From contig JAPXFQ010002472.1 of assembly GCA_028564705.1 (NCBI GenBank), forward strand, positions 1-64,000: a DNA stretch of 64,000 nt, read 5' to 3'. A program made the position numbers and the translations under genes. This DNA is from Apricaphanius iberus. Taxonomy: Eukaryota > Chordata > Actinopteri > Cyprinodontiformes > Aphaniidae. The notes below the pieces were generated by a model, which worked only from the letters and a program-made list of their open reading frames with translations, had not been told where the DNA came from and did not search any database. Position 1 is the first letter of the stretch; the number at the start of each line of letters is the position of its first letter. Positions 1 to 10,525 of this stretch are shown piece by piece.

Positions 1-2215
1 TGATTCATATTTTTTGGGGCTACTTTATATAACAGTCTCGTATTGAATATGTTTATATAATCTTTAGTTAGTATTCAGAAAGTAAAAGTCTGTTTTAATT
101 AGCTTGCATGATGGTAAAGAGATGTTTTGTCAAGTATTGTTTATGGGGGTAAGCTTTTAAGTCCCGTAAAACTCAAGGCTAAAGTTTATTTGCATTTAGG
201 ATGCGGAAGATAAAGAAACAGGAAGTAGGGAGTAGACCGTCAAAACAACGTACGGTTTACAGCGATAGACTACTCAGGACACCTTGAGAATAAACGTTTG
301 GTGTAATAAAAATCTCTAGGGGGAGTGAAATAAGACACAGCGATCGAATACGTTTATTGGGTTCTTCATTAATAAAAATGTACACGCTAAGAAAGTTCAG
401 TATCAGTTATCAACTCAGTTTCTAACTGTTTCCCCACTGCAGATGTGTACGAGTGTGAAACAGAAATTCTGTGTCTGTGCATTATTTTCTCTCTCTGTCT
501 CTCAGCTCTGACTTTATTTTGGAAAACTTCCCGCCGGGGTTTAAATGTTGGCGGCCCTACACTCTCCGGAAGCGAGTGGCCGGTCGCATGGTAACTAGGA
601 GCCAACACTTGACAACAAGGCGGCGCATAAACTGGATTGATCAGTTGGCATAGCGATTAATACATATCCTGCAATTATATTGATTATGCTTCTTTCAAAT
701 TTTATTAAATACCCAGCGCTATAGCCAGCTTAGAATCACAAACTTCAATGTGTTTTATTAGAAATTTTTAATGACCAACGCAAAAAAAGTGAATGCAAAA
801 TAAAACACATTTCAGTCCGAAAACGATGACATGCAATTGCTTTAAACCGTCGGGGATGTGGGTAGCAGTTATTCTGAAAAACTGCTTGTTTTTATGTTTG
901 TTTCCATAACTAGAGTGTACAGTTACACTATGAAAGGGTATGATTCTGTGAGAAAACACCATCTTCTGGGGTGACTCCCTGTGTGCGTTTAAAACTCGCA
1001 CACGATTGCTTTATACATCTTGCACGTGCTCCACTCTGACGTGTATTCACTCTGTGGACACCAAACGCAGCGCACAGGAGCTGCAAAAATATAATTTGAT
1101 CCCATGAAAGCCAAAACTTGGAAAGTCGTTTGCGCTCTCTTAAAAATGAGCATAGCGCATAATGAGAAACATTATAGTAATAGAGCAGTTAGTGCCCTTG
1201 AAACCAAAAACTGAAGTAAAGAGAAAATGAGAAGCCATCAAAAATGTACTTTTATGACATACATATTACTTTCACATAAATATACTACATCCATAATAAA
1301 TATTTCATGATTTTACAATCACATGATTGCATAAAGTGAAAAGAGTTGATTTTTTTCACAGATTTTGCTTTTGTGGGGAACATTTACAGATTCTGTGTGA
1401 CAGCTGAAATTGGTGGCAACATTTGCGATTCCTGAAAACGGATCCAGCTGGACTGACGAATCTAAAAAGAAAATAAATTCTAAGTAGATGAGCTTGAACA
1501 AGTTTTTCCATTATTACTCAGAGGAGCACAATATTTATTTGGTAATCACATTTTGTCTGTTTTGTTTTTTAATGTATCTTCGTACATGTATATCTCCTTT
1601 ATTCTATGTTGTGATGTCTAAGATGTCCTTGTAACTTATTTTGAATAAAAACACTGTTCATAGGAAGGATGCTACCAGTCATAACTAAACAAACAAAAAT
1701 TATCCTTGTTGTAAACATGGACATGAACAGGGCGTTTTGATGATAGCCTAAAAATGGACAAATATAAATAAGCAGGTTTTGTATAACGATAAGCATACAA
1801 AATACGTAGGCTTGCCAATTATGAGGCACATTGACTGAATCTATCTCAAACTCCATAGAAAAAGTATTTAATATATATAATAAATATATTGTGTACATGT
1901 GAAAAAAATATGTATGTTGTGAATTTACATTTTTGCTGATTAAGAGAGCGCAACACCAGCGGGTTATTTCCAGCAGCATACGACAGTTTGCAGCTCGGAG
2001 AGCTGATGGTTTTTGCAAACCGAGGGACCAGATTAAGAAATTCGTGCTTGCGGTTTCACAAACCGAGGAAACGGCATTTTTTTTTACATCAAATGTTTCT
2101 GCTCTCAATTAAGACACTTCAATTAAAAAGGAAAAACTGAAAATACATAGACTGTATTATAGCTCAAAAAGTCAAGGTTAGAAGAAAAACAACGTAAGAG
2201 AACATGATAAAATAA
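1..2215. other. Intron 5 sequence, mostly unassigned
   Basis: This AT-rich DNA lies downstream of exon 5 and no further ANKRD13 exon was found in it. It holds the promoter-like patch at about 520-640 and an open minus-strand frame of 169 codons (1599-2108). That frame has a hydrophobic second half but no recognisable domain and no splice or family support, so it is not called as a gene. Confidence 0.5.
520..640. promoter_or_regulatory. GC-rich promoter-like motif cluster
   Basis: Within AT-rich intron 5, about 120 bp contain an E2F-type motif (TTCCCGCC, 528-535), an ETS-type motif (CCGGAAG, 566-572), an RFX X-box-like motif (GTCGCATGGTAAC, 583-595) and several CpGs (ggcggccc, aaggcggcgc). 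These motifs often co-occur at vertebrate promoters. No downstream exon was recognised on either strand, so it could be a nested or alternative promoter, an enhancer or a decayed repeat. Confidence 0.3.
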
Positions 2216-2376
2216 ACATTTGAACCCTGTAATCTATACGAACATTCACTTGGGCGTTTCAGGTCCTGAGCTACTATTCCCCACAACCCCGGACACCGAA
2301 CAAAGCCTGGAAACGTGGCGAGAGGGGCCCTCAACCAATATTCAAACTAGCAACCTTCCAGCTGAAGGTTTTCTAA
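2216..2376 (-). repeat. Possible tRNA-derived SINE remnant abutting exon 5
   Basis: On the minus strand, directly after exon 5, the sequence has tRNA-like pieces: ggttagaaaacc with ggaaggttgctag, and later tagctcagg followed 47 nt on by gggttcaaat, resembling Pol III box A and box B. The stretch ggttgagggcccctctcgcc has the look of a dispersed fish repeat. No clear target duplication was found. The call rests on pattern recognition only. Confidence 0.35.
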
Positions 2377-2377
2377 C

Positions 2378-2521
2378 CTTGCCCCCTGAAGAGGAAGCTC
2401 CGGTTGCCTCTCTGCCAGGTCATCTGCTCAAACCCCATCAAGGTGGTGTCCACACGGAGACACTGTCCACTCTTCCAAACTCTGTAGGTGTCACTGGGGC
2501 AGATACGAGAGACCAGGGGCA
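2378..2521 (-). CDS. ankrd13b: ANKRD13-family gene, coding exon 5 (window-terminal exon)
   Basis: This exon has 144 nt: two bases completing the split valine, 47 codons, then one base of the next codon. It encodes [20 protein letters not shown], then [20 protein letters not shown] and RSFLFRGQ, about residues 139-186. The VPLVSxICPSDxYxVWKSG and [15 protein letters not shown] stretches are the ANKRD13 family hallmark following the ankyrin repeats. The acceptor is tttgtccacag. The donor is an unusual gttaga, directly adjoined by a SINE-like stretch. Intron 4 is 319 bp. The following exon, expected to start D-T-S in other members, is not found down to position 1, so the gene continues off the window. 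The 130-codon plus-strand frame over this exon (2220-2612) is an antisense shadow. Confidence 0.95.
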
Positions 2522-2840
2522 CTGTGGACAAACACAGCACCTTCATCAAACAGCATCAAACAGTACTACTAGTAAGAGCTGTGATCAAAACATGCCAGAG
2601 AAAAGTTCTTAGTTCTTGTTGCAAAGTTGCCATTAGCGCAATGATTGGTCCTCTTTAACTCATCCAGCAATATTACTGTAAACATAAAAGCAATTAGTAT
2701 ATAGGGCTGTGTTGTTCTGCACAAAAAGGAAGAAAGGGGCATGGACATGCATCAGGGAAGTAAGATAAGAGGATAAGTTGATACTGGTTGGGAGAAGCTG
2801 TTTTTTTACCATGTTAAAAGATGCAAATGCTGAAACTCAC

Positions 2841-2886
2841 CCCAGCTCGTAAACTCCCATTTCATCTCCACGTAGAAGTCCTGCGC
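2841..2886 (-). CDS. ankrd13b: ANKRD13-family gene, coding exon 4 (46-nt micro-exon)
   Basis: This small exon encodes AQDFYVEMKWEFTSW plus the first G of a split valine codon, about residues 124-138. On the minus strand it is flanked by the acceptor ctccctacccag and the donor gtgagt. The DFYVEMKWEFTSWVPLVS block marks the start of the ANKRD13 C-terminal (GPCR-chaperone type) region and is almost invariant in vertebrate members. The exon is too short for simple ORF scans. It joins exon 3 in phase 0 and exon 5 in phase 1. Intron 3, between exons 3 and 4, is 860 bp. Confidence 0.95.
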
Positions 2887-3746
2887 CTGGGTAGGGAGCA
2901 GAGGAGAAGAGATGGACAATAAAGATTTAGAACAAAGACGGGAGAATAGTAATGTGGAGTGGAAAATAAATGCAGCCGGGCTGCTTAAGTCTCAAAGCCG
3001 AAGATGGTGAGGAGGGTTGGCACGGAGAAGCTGAGTGTGTTGGTGGTGATGGTGGTGGTGGTGGGGGGGGGGTTAATAACAGAACTGATGGAGGGAGAGG
3101 GCAGCAATGTGGGTGAGGCCAACGGCAGGTGAAGAACACTGTGATGTGTGCGCGCTGAAGACTCGTGTTAAAAGAAGCGTGAGGGTGTTTTGTCTGCTGT
3201 ATGAGGATGCTTAAACGTGAGAGCAGCAGTGTGTGTGTGTTTGTGTGACAGGGAGCCAGCTGGAGCCGATACAGAGACAGACTGTGTGAAGGCAGTTCCC
3301 TGCATCTCTGCCACAGCGTTGCACGGCAGCAACAATGCTACCGTCAACCTATCGTCCTCCTGCACAGGTCACCCGAGCTTTGTCAGCAAAGCCTCTGTGT
3401 GCCTTTAATCATGCCGGCGCTTTTACTCCTCCGGGGGCTGAGATGAGTCAGATCACCCCGAGGCACACTGCTGTGTAACACAGAGACATAATCACTTGTG
3501 TCTCCCTTGCTGAAAGTTATAAATACCTTCAAAAAGAATATTTTATCCTAAAATGAAGCCATCTCTGCATTTCAAATGACAGCAGGGTAAAAACCATACT
3601 TTTTGTGCAACAAATGTTGATGGATCGGTATCTAAGTTAGCCTGCACATTTATGAACGTGTGTGTGTGTTGTGCGGTCCTTGGAGGTTTTGTTCAAATGT
3701 GTGTGTGCGCATGTGGGTGTGTGAGCGTGCGTGTGTGAAATCCCAC

Positions 3747-3871
3747 TTGGCGTAGTCTCTCCAGCAGGACGGGGATGCCCGCCAGCCTCTTGGCAGTCCT
3801 CTGGTAGTCACGGTAACGCAGCACGAGACGCACCAGCTCCGGGTTCCTCGTGCTCACCGCCTCTTGAAGAA
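3747..3871 (-). CDS. ankrd13b: ANKRD13-family gene, coding exon 3
   Basis: This exon has 125 nt: the last two bases of the split valine codon, then 41 codons, ending in phase 0. The acceptor is cctactcag. The peptide reads VLQEAVSTRNPELVRLVLRY, then RDYQRTAKRLAGIPVLLERL and RQ, about residues 82-123. It is the second ankyrin-type unit plus the RDYQR-x-x-KRLAGIPxLL linker specific to this family. The VLRYRDYQR and GIPVLLE wording is closer to what I recall of ANKRD13B than of 13A or 13D. The donor reads CAA then gtggga, a weak match to the usual AG/gtragt, but it is the only position that keeps the family sequence and the frame into exon 4. Confidence 0.93.
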
Positions 3872-4419
3872 CTGAGTAGGGGAAACGGGGTGGGGTGGGG
3901 GGTGAGAGTAAAACACTCAGGGCCTTATTCAAAATTTATATGAGCGAGCAATTTCAGGAGGCATTGGGAACTGCTGAACATAAAGTAGGCCAAAGGAGGA
4001 GCTGGTAGGACCAATTACTGCCGCTTACCCAGCTTTCATCAGAATGACACTTTGCTTTCAGTTATACTTATAGTTGAAGAACACTCCTTCTTTTTCTTCA
4101 TTTTTGGATAATGATGATTTAAACTACACATAAGTCCACAGTGGGTTTTACTTTTCATAACCTGTCAATGAAAAAAGGGATCAAGTTCACGTAAAAGAAC
4201 CAATATACAGAAGTCGGAGGCATTTTGGTGAAAAACGTATAAAGTCAATAAAGTCATAAAGGCTTTGCTTCACTGAAATGTATGCATAAATCCACTGGAG
4301 ACGGAGAAAACAAAACAATTGAGAAAACAGGAGTGGGGAACTGGGCTGACATCTGACTGTCATGCAATGTAATGACTTGTCCACCTTGATATCTCTATAC
4401 CGCCATAAACCGTCCGTCT

Positions 4420-5205
4420 TCTTGCGCTTATCCAGGGTCAGGTCGTGGGGGCAGCAACTTGAGCAGCGAGACCTAGACTTCCCTCTCCCCAGCCACTTTG
4501 GCCAGGTCCTCGGAAGGAAATTCAAGGCTGCTTATATCCGAGATCTCGTTATTTTGAACACCACCCAGAGTAAATGGCCATAGGGTAGGAAAGTAGATTG
4601 ACTGGTAAATGGAGAGCTCTGTCTTTCAGCTCAGCTCTCTCTTCACCATGACAGACTGATTCAACGCCCACATAACTGCAGATGCCTTACCAATCCGCAT
4701 ATTCATCTCCCCTTCCGTTTCTCTCATTTGTGAACAAGACCCCCTCCAGAGGCTTCCACCTTATCGTGGTGGAGGAGATTGAGTATCCCCAATGATCATA
4801 AAAGTTAAGTTGTGCTTTCCGTCTTTGGCAACTGATTGTTGGTGAGGGGTCAGAAAAAGTGCAGCCCAAAGACCCCTATGATGAGCAGCACCATTGAACT
4901 TAGTGTTTCCTCGCCCGGACGCGGATCACTGGAGCCCACCTTTGGAACCAGACCTGGAGGTGAGGCACGTTGTTGAGCCGGGTGGTATTGATGGCTGGGC
5001 CTTTACCCCTGGGGCCTGACCAGGCTCAGTCCGAAGAGGTGACATGTGCTCCCCTTCCCATGGGCTCATCGTCTGTGAGAGGGACCATAGGGGTCGGTTG
5101 CAATGCTGCGGTTGCCAAAGGCGAGGACCTTGGTGGATTGATTCTTGACTGAAGAAGCTGGCTCTTGGGATGTGGAATGTCACGTCTCTTACTCTTGTTA
5201 TGAAA
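4420..5205 (+). mobile_element. 5' fragment of a teleost non-LTR retrotransposon
   Basis: Several phrases typical of an abundant fish LINE 5' region appear in order: cttatccagggtcaggtcg with gggggcagcaacttgagcag (from about 4430), ccagaggcttccaccttatc with gtggtggagg (4745-4775), ggtgaggggtcag, gggcctgaccaggctcagtc (5010-5030), cccatgggctcatcgtctg, and finally gctcttgggatgtggaatgt with cacgtctctt (5160-5190). In complete copies that last phrase leads into the endonuclease (T-W-N-V-T-S). The coding region is missing here, so this is a 5' piece only. The clade (Rex-type or RTE) is not certain. Confidence 0.6.
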
Positions 5206-5984
5206 AAGTAATTTAAAGGTAATTTAACTACTTCGCTTAGCCTCCTGTGACAAAAAGAAAAGTGATGAGATGGTTCCAGGAAGATGAGGGAATGTGTAAT
5301 AGATGTTCCAAAGGCTATAGGCTGAGATGCACTTTGTTGGCCACATCGAAATGAGAAATGCTGATAAACTGTAAAAACGAGTGTCTATTGGTGCTGTTCA
5401 CATGTCTAGTCATTAGCATTGCTACCAACTCAGCTTGGATTTCTGAAGTCGATTTCTGACATCAGCCATCCTGCCGCTGTGGAGTATAGAAGAAGCTCAG
5501 TCTTGGCCACACCTCTATAGCGAGTTGGCAACTCACGAGCCATCGGCTCGAAACATTGCAGCTCAGGGCCGCTCACCTCATCCACATAACCTTCGTCTCT
5601 TTCCTTTAGTGAAGGTAGAGAGAATTACTCAAATAAAATATTCAACCTCATAACTGCTCCCCTCTAAAGCAATGGAGCTTGTGGCGCTATTTCTCTGCAT
5701 CTTTCTGGCTGTCTGTGTGTGTGTCCCGCTGCAAAAGCTATTCAGGCAACCATGTCAATCAGTGCAGACCACTCCCAGTCATCCCCCTTGTGGGCCCATG
5801 AGACAAAGTCACATTTTGAGGCCTTTTTCAAAAGAAATTTTGGGCGGAGTTGACCCCGGTAGAGGGTAAGTAACTCTTTAAACTATTTTGTGGACAAACC
5901 TATCCCCATCAGAATAGTTAGGTACTTCCTTTATAATTACCCTGACTCCACCAGGGAACTGGAAGTATTATTTAACAAGACAAG
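5206..5984. other. Intron 2 stretch, nothing recognised
   Basis: No gene, RNA or clear mobile element was recognised. The part near 5480-5590 (gagccatcggctcgaaacat) looks repeat-like but could not be named. Confidence 0.4.
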
Positions 5985-6190
5985 ATGGCTTGTCCACACG
6001 TAGCTGGGTATCTAAAAAAATTGAGATATTTTTCTACGGTTTAGCCTGTCATCCACATGAAAACGGACCGAAAATGATTCTTTCTAAAAAGTCCAGCCAA
6101 AGGGAAAGTGTATTTTCTCTATTTTAAGCATTTATGTGTCGGAGATAGAGCCAGAGTTTTAGGTGTCGCAATGTCACTCTCCGCAACAGA
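5985..6190. repeat. Dispersed-repeat fragment (probable non-autonomous DNA element)
   Basis: The phrases gtccacacgtagctgggtat, gagatatttttctacggttt and atccacatgaaaacggaccg match a fish repeat type I recognise, usually with CpG-rich ends. No terminal inverted repeats or target duplication could be paired, so it is called only as a fragment. Confidence 0.35.
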
Positions 6191-7159
6191 AAATGTGGCA
6201 ACATTACTTGTGTGACTCACTTGTTGTCACAAGCTATATTACTGCTGTATGTAGAAGTTAGAGACTAGAAAGTTACTCTGAGTGGATAGGATTTGGGATA
6301 ACTACTGCCCCCTAAACTATCTAATCAAAGGGAGACCATTGTAAAATAGCATTCCTCGGGGACAGTTCAGCTGAAAACTTTAAACAAATTTACTATTCAC
6401 TGCCTCACTCCCATCCACTTCATTCTCCAACACAAAATCAGTAAACAAGCTGGTAGATAACTTTCTCTCCAACGTTTCAGACATCATTGATTACATTGTT
6501 CCCACTAGAGTTAAAGTAGTCTCGAGTAGAAAGAAGTCTCAAAGGACTAGCGATCCACTGGTACGTAGTGAAAAAAGGGAGGGTCGGCAAGCTGAGAGAA
6601 AATGGTGGAAAACTGAACCCCAGGTTCACTATAAGATCTACAAAGACAGGCTGAAAAATATAATTTAATTTTGAAAGATGCAAGGGAATTGTTCATTTTT
6701 TTAAATCATTAGCAGAAATATTAATAATTAATAATTATTAATTTATTCAAAAACAGTTGAAAGACTAACTAATCCTCCAGTGAACTACACTCCACCAGGA
6801 ATGCCAGTTTTTTTCCTGAAAAGATTCTTAAAATTAGAAGGTCAATCTGTACAGCAGCACCAAATCCACCACAAATGTCACCTCCATGTAAAAATAATGT
6901 AGAGAAAATGTGTGAATTCAAAAAACTAAATCAAGGACACCTAGATGAAATCATTAAACTAAGCTCATCCTCTTGCTTCCTTGATGTTTTACACATACAC
7001 TTTCTAAAGAAAGTTTTCCCTTTCATTAAGTCTGATCTGATTCAAATAGTTAACAAATCCCTCCTATAAAGGTGCCTTCCCCCAGGCCTTCAGAACAGCA
7101 GTTATCAAACTTACTAAAGAAGAACAAACTGGAAAACACATTAATGCAAAACTACAGGC

Positions 7160-7210
7160 CAATCTATAATCTCTCATTCATCAGTAAGATGAATGAGAGA
7201 TTATAGATTG
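7160..7210. repeat. Perfect 23-bp inverted repeat (hairpin) inside the L2 copy
   Basis: The left arm (7160-7182) and right arm (7188-7210) are exact reverse complements, separated by a 5-nt loop, agtaa. The right arm is not part of the expected L2 sequence: the L2 frame reads ...FISKM before it and resumes as IEKPVFQQL only after the later insertion. The right arm therefore looks like an inverted copy of the left arm, as made by template switching. Confidence 0.9.
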
Positions 7211-7221
7211 AAAGACCTGTG

Positions 7222-7623
7222 ATGATTTAGCCCTGCTTGACGACCCTGACTAAGATGGCATTGCAGTGACGGAAAATTCTCCACGTCCTGCAACAAACTT
7301 GTGCATCAGTTCTATTGCTCTTTCTGTGTCTCTGTTATGTATTCTCCAAGCCACAGACGGTCGCGGCAGATAACCGCTTGTGCTGAGCCTGGTTCTGCCG
7401 GAGGTTTCTTCCTGTTAAAAGGGAGTTTTTCCTTCCCACTGTCGCTGCATGCTTGCTCAGTATGAGGGATTGCTGAGAATTCCACGACGCAATCTTCTGT
7501 GGTTCTGTAATTTCTACACTAAACATTGTATTGTAATAACTCTTTTTGTAAAGTGCCTTGAGATGACATCTGTTGTGAAATGGCGCTATATAAATAAACT
7601 GAATTGAAATTGAATTGAATTGT
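7222..7623 (+). mobile_element. 5'-truncated L2 3' tail inserted with a 23-bp target duplication
   Basis: The flanks 7199-7221 and 7624-7646 are 23-bp direct repeats with one mismatch (gattatagattgaaa then g or a, then acctgtg), a target-site duplication typical of LINE retrotransposition. The insert carries the fish L2 tail: gccggaggtttcttcctgtt, gggagtttttcc, ttgctcagtatgagggattg, aagtgccttgagatgacatc and ggcgctatataaataaa, ending in ATTGAA-type repeats. It has no coding part. It splits the host L2 copy. Confidence 0.85.
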
Positions 7624-7797
7624 GATTATAGATTGAAAAACCTGTGTTTCAGCAGTTAAATAAGTTCCTAACAATGACCAACTGCTTTGATCATTTTCAG
7701 TCTGGTGTCCTTGCTCACCACAGCACTGAGACTGGCCTCATCAAAGTTTTCAATGACATCCACATAAATACAGACTGGCCATTGTGTCTGTTGGACC

Positions 7798-8341
7798 CAA
7801 TGGCCGCTGGCTGCTCTGCTTTTTGACCGCATGCCATGGAGGCCGCCATTGCTCCTCCCTTGCTGTAGTACCTCCATTTGGCCGCTAGGCCCCCATTGAA
7901 AAGCATTGGACTTTAGACACGTTAAAAACAACTTTAATGCCTGGTGCCCCATTGTTTTTAAACTTTCTATGGCTACATATTCTTCCTGAGACAACGCTGG
8001 GCTCATAAAAAACCTGGGGATCAGGCTTTTTTCCTCATTTTTTTCCTCATTTTTTGAAATCTTGCATAATTAATGAGGGGGCCAAGCCAAGTTTAGCATC
8101 AGAGCTAACAACACGGGAGCAGAATGGGCGTGATTACGACCGAACTACACGCCCATGCACGCCCCACGAGGGCAGAGTCTGCAGTGGAGATCCCGCCCCT
8201 ATGCCCTTTTTAGGAACATGCTTCGTCAGACCTGGGGAGGAGGAGTCTGTGAATCCGCCATGAATTCCCCCATGAAAGTGTGTCATTCTGGTAAATGGGG
8301 AGGAGTGAGGAGGCGTTGTCTATTCTTTTTTACAGTCTATG
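7798..8341. mobile_element. Non-autonomous hAT-like element nested in L2
   Basis: The 544-bp insert is bounded by the 8-bp direct repeats GTTGGACC at 7790-7797 and 8342-8349, matching the 8-bp target duplication of hAT elements. The L2 frame (LLDL...) stops at one copy and resumes at the other. Its right end, tttttacagtctatg, recalls the right end of the larger element at 46.8-48.2 kb. The terminal inverted repeats are poorly conserved (left end caatggcc), and no transposase is present. Confidence 0.7.
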
Positions 8342-8745
8342 GTTGGACCTCAGTGCAGCATTTGAAACTGCTGATTATAAAATATTACTGAAATCACTGG
8401 AGAGCTGGGTCATACTCTCTGGTACAGCACTTAGCTGGTTTGAGTCTTACCTCAAGAACAGGAAATGCTTTGCGGCAAAAGAAAATTCTTATCAGAAGAA
8501 ACAAAAATCAAATGTGGGGTCCCCCAGGGCTCCATCCTATGACCCATTCTGTTGAAAATGTACATATTCCAAGTAACGCAAATTGTTCCAGCCAATTAGT
8601 TACCATAACTATGCAGATGTCACTCAGCATTACATTACTACATCACCAGGTGACTTTGATCCTATCCAGAAACTAAATGAATGCATTGAACAAATCAATA
8701 GCTGGAAGTCCCATAACTTACTCCAGCTGAACAGAAACTCGGAAT

Positions 8746-10264
8746 CTGGATGTAGTGGATTCCAGTATGCAGACGGACTGACGGGATGGGTAAACTTGTC
8801 TAAACTGGAGGTCTGTTTTTCAAGCCAGATAATCCATAATTTGGGAAAGGGGGACCAGCCCTTTCGTTCAGGCTGGAGGCCACATGGAAGGAGCTGCGGA
8901 TTGCGTGAGATTGATTCCTTCCTTAAGGACTGTGACTGTGACTTCTTTCACCAGAAAAAATACGTTTTAAGTTTAGTTTTCACACTAGACTTCTTTGTTG
9001 TGGGGTTTCTGTGACTTCTTAGGCCTAAAAGAACTGGTTTGGAGAATACTGAGCCGTTTGTTGTTGAGACAACCATTTTGAGTTATGCTGGTTGTGAATT
9101 GTAATGCGTGCCATGGGGTCGTATTATAGCAAGATGTCTCCACCTGATAGCCCTATTTGCTGGCAGAGGACAGAAAATTATAGTCCAGAGGGTTTGGAAA
9201 TGGTTAACATCTGGATTGCGGAATGGGGTTTTCCGTTTAGGGGAAGCTTGAGGGTTAAAGAATAAGAGACATTAAAATTAAAAAAAGATGCGATTTGGAA
9301 AGAAGCAAGAGGGTCTGTTCTCCTGAGGGGGGAGGGCATTGAGTGGTATAGAATAGGTATTGTTATGAGAAGTGGATGGAGGAGGTGCAGAGCTTGTGGC
9401 GGGTAGATGACATTAGTGGTGAGGTAGCGGTGGCGGAGGGATAGTGGATGACTGAAGTCGAGGAAGCCAGTAAATAAATAGAAGTCTGTGGGTGATACTG
9501 TGGGGGGGGGGGGGCAACAACAGAACCAGTGCACTAGAAGTTATCAGTAAGCGGGTTTAGTGAAAAAACAGGAGTTGAAATCAGATTTAAAAGATAAATT
9601 TTGGTCTGCTCCACCACAATATGCAAAGAAAGGGTTCCCTCTTCGTTCTGTCTCCTGTCCTTACGCAGAGCTGCAAGCACACCTGAAGCACTGAGCTTGA
9701 CCAAGGTGGACCCGGACCTGGATTATCCTCCTCCCTTCTAATCAGGAGCCAGGAGAGTGGAGTCAGACACGTCAACTTCCGCCACTACCACGCAGGATAC
9801 AAACTTCCCATGACGCCTACGATGACACAGGGGCAGGAGAGGTGGACGTGGAAGCAGATAAGCAGACCGGAGAGGAGGAAAATGTCAAAATTAAACCATT
9901 GCTAAGGGTAAATCAAAGAAAAGGACCACTGCAGTCACGGTCAAACATAGGCTGACATGACAGAGAGGTATAGAGGGACCGATGGACGGACTCTGCAGGA
10001 CAGAAACAAGCAGTGACTGCTCATGTAAGTGAAGAACTTTGTGGAACAAAGTGTGCGGATTCTGCTGCTGAGAACGTTGTGACTAAAGTGCGAGGGAATA
10101 CAGACATAACATAAATCATAACCAAGTTCTTATTCCACCACAAAATCCTTGAAATACAGGAGCAGACAGAATTCTTCCACAACAACCACCAGGGTGACAT
10201 AAAGGCAAAAACAAGGTAATCTTTCTTTCGCCTGAAGATTTCTAGCATAAAAAGGACAAATGTC
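8746..10264. other. Intron 2 stretch, no assignable gene
   Basis: Contents are a purine-rich G-heavy tract around 9300-9515 with a run of G near 9502-9513, and GC-moderate DNA at 9600-10000. No coding family, RNA or transposon ends were recognised. Confidence 0.4.
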
Positions 10265-10525
10265 CCAAAAGGACCTTGAAAACTAATCCATGCATTTATC
10301 CTTAGTCGGCTCGATTACTGCAACAGCATCCTCACAGGTCTGCCTAAAAGTCTATCAGACATCTGCAGCTGATCCAGAACGCTGCTGCTCACATCTTCAC
10401 TAGAACCAGGAAAGTAGAGCACATCACCCCAGTTCTAATGTCCTTACACTGGCTCCCTGTAGCGCAGAGAATAGACTTTAAACTACTCCTGCTAGTTTAT
10501 AAATCACTGAATGGCTAAGGGGCTA
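10265..10525 (+). mobile_element. L2-like LINE fragment (C-terminal RT region)
   Basis: Translations with frame changes give HAFILSRLDYCNSILTGLPK, then a decayed stretch (gctgatccagaacgctgctg), then SLHWLPVAQRIDFKLLLLVY and KSLNG-type residues. This is the region between the RT palm and the C-terminus of fish L2 polyproteins. It is short, stop-ridden and antisense to the host gene. Confidence 0.7.

Larger units (their letters stand above)
6390..8745 (+). mobile_element. Decayed L2-like LINE carrying two nested insertions
   Basis: Pieces of an L2-type endonuclease-reverse transcriptase polyprotein appear in order: a linker with NVSDIIDYIVPTRVK (about 6465-6510), FQQLNKFLTMTNCFDHFQSG (7645-7705), HHSTETGLIKVFNDIHINTD, then LDLSAAFE (8343 on), VILSGTALSWFESYLKNRK (8410-8465), NYADV near 8600-8625 and SPGDFDPIQ. 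The catalytic YADD box reads YADV, and stops and frameshifts break the frame. The copy is interrupted at 7222-7623 by an L2 3' tail and at 7798-8341 by a hAT-like element. It is antisense to the host gene. Confidence 0.8.

Noticed and set aside
387..653. Overlapping short frames on both strands in the GC-rich patch
   Set aside because: No homology and no splice support; reported only as a promoter-like motif cluster.
2220..2612. 130-codon plus-strand open frame
   Set aside because: It is antisense to ankrd13b exon 5; the minus strand gives clear family homology with splice sites.
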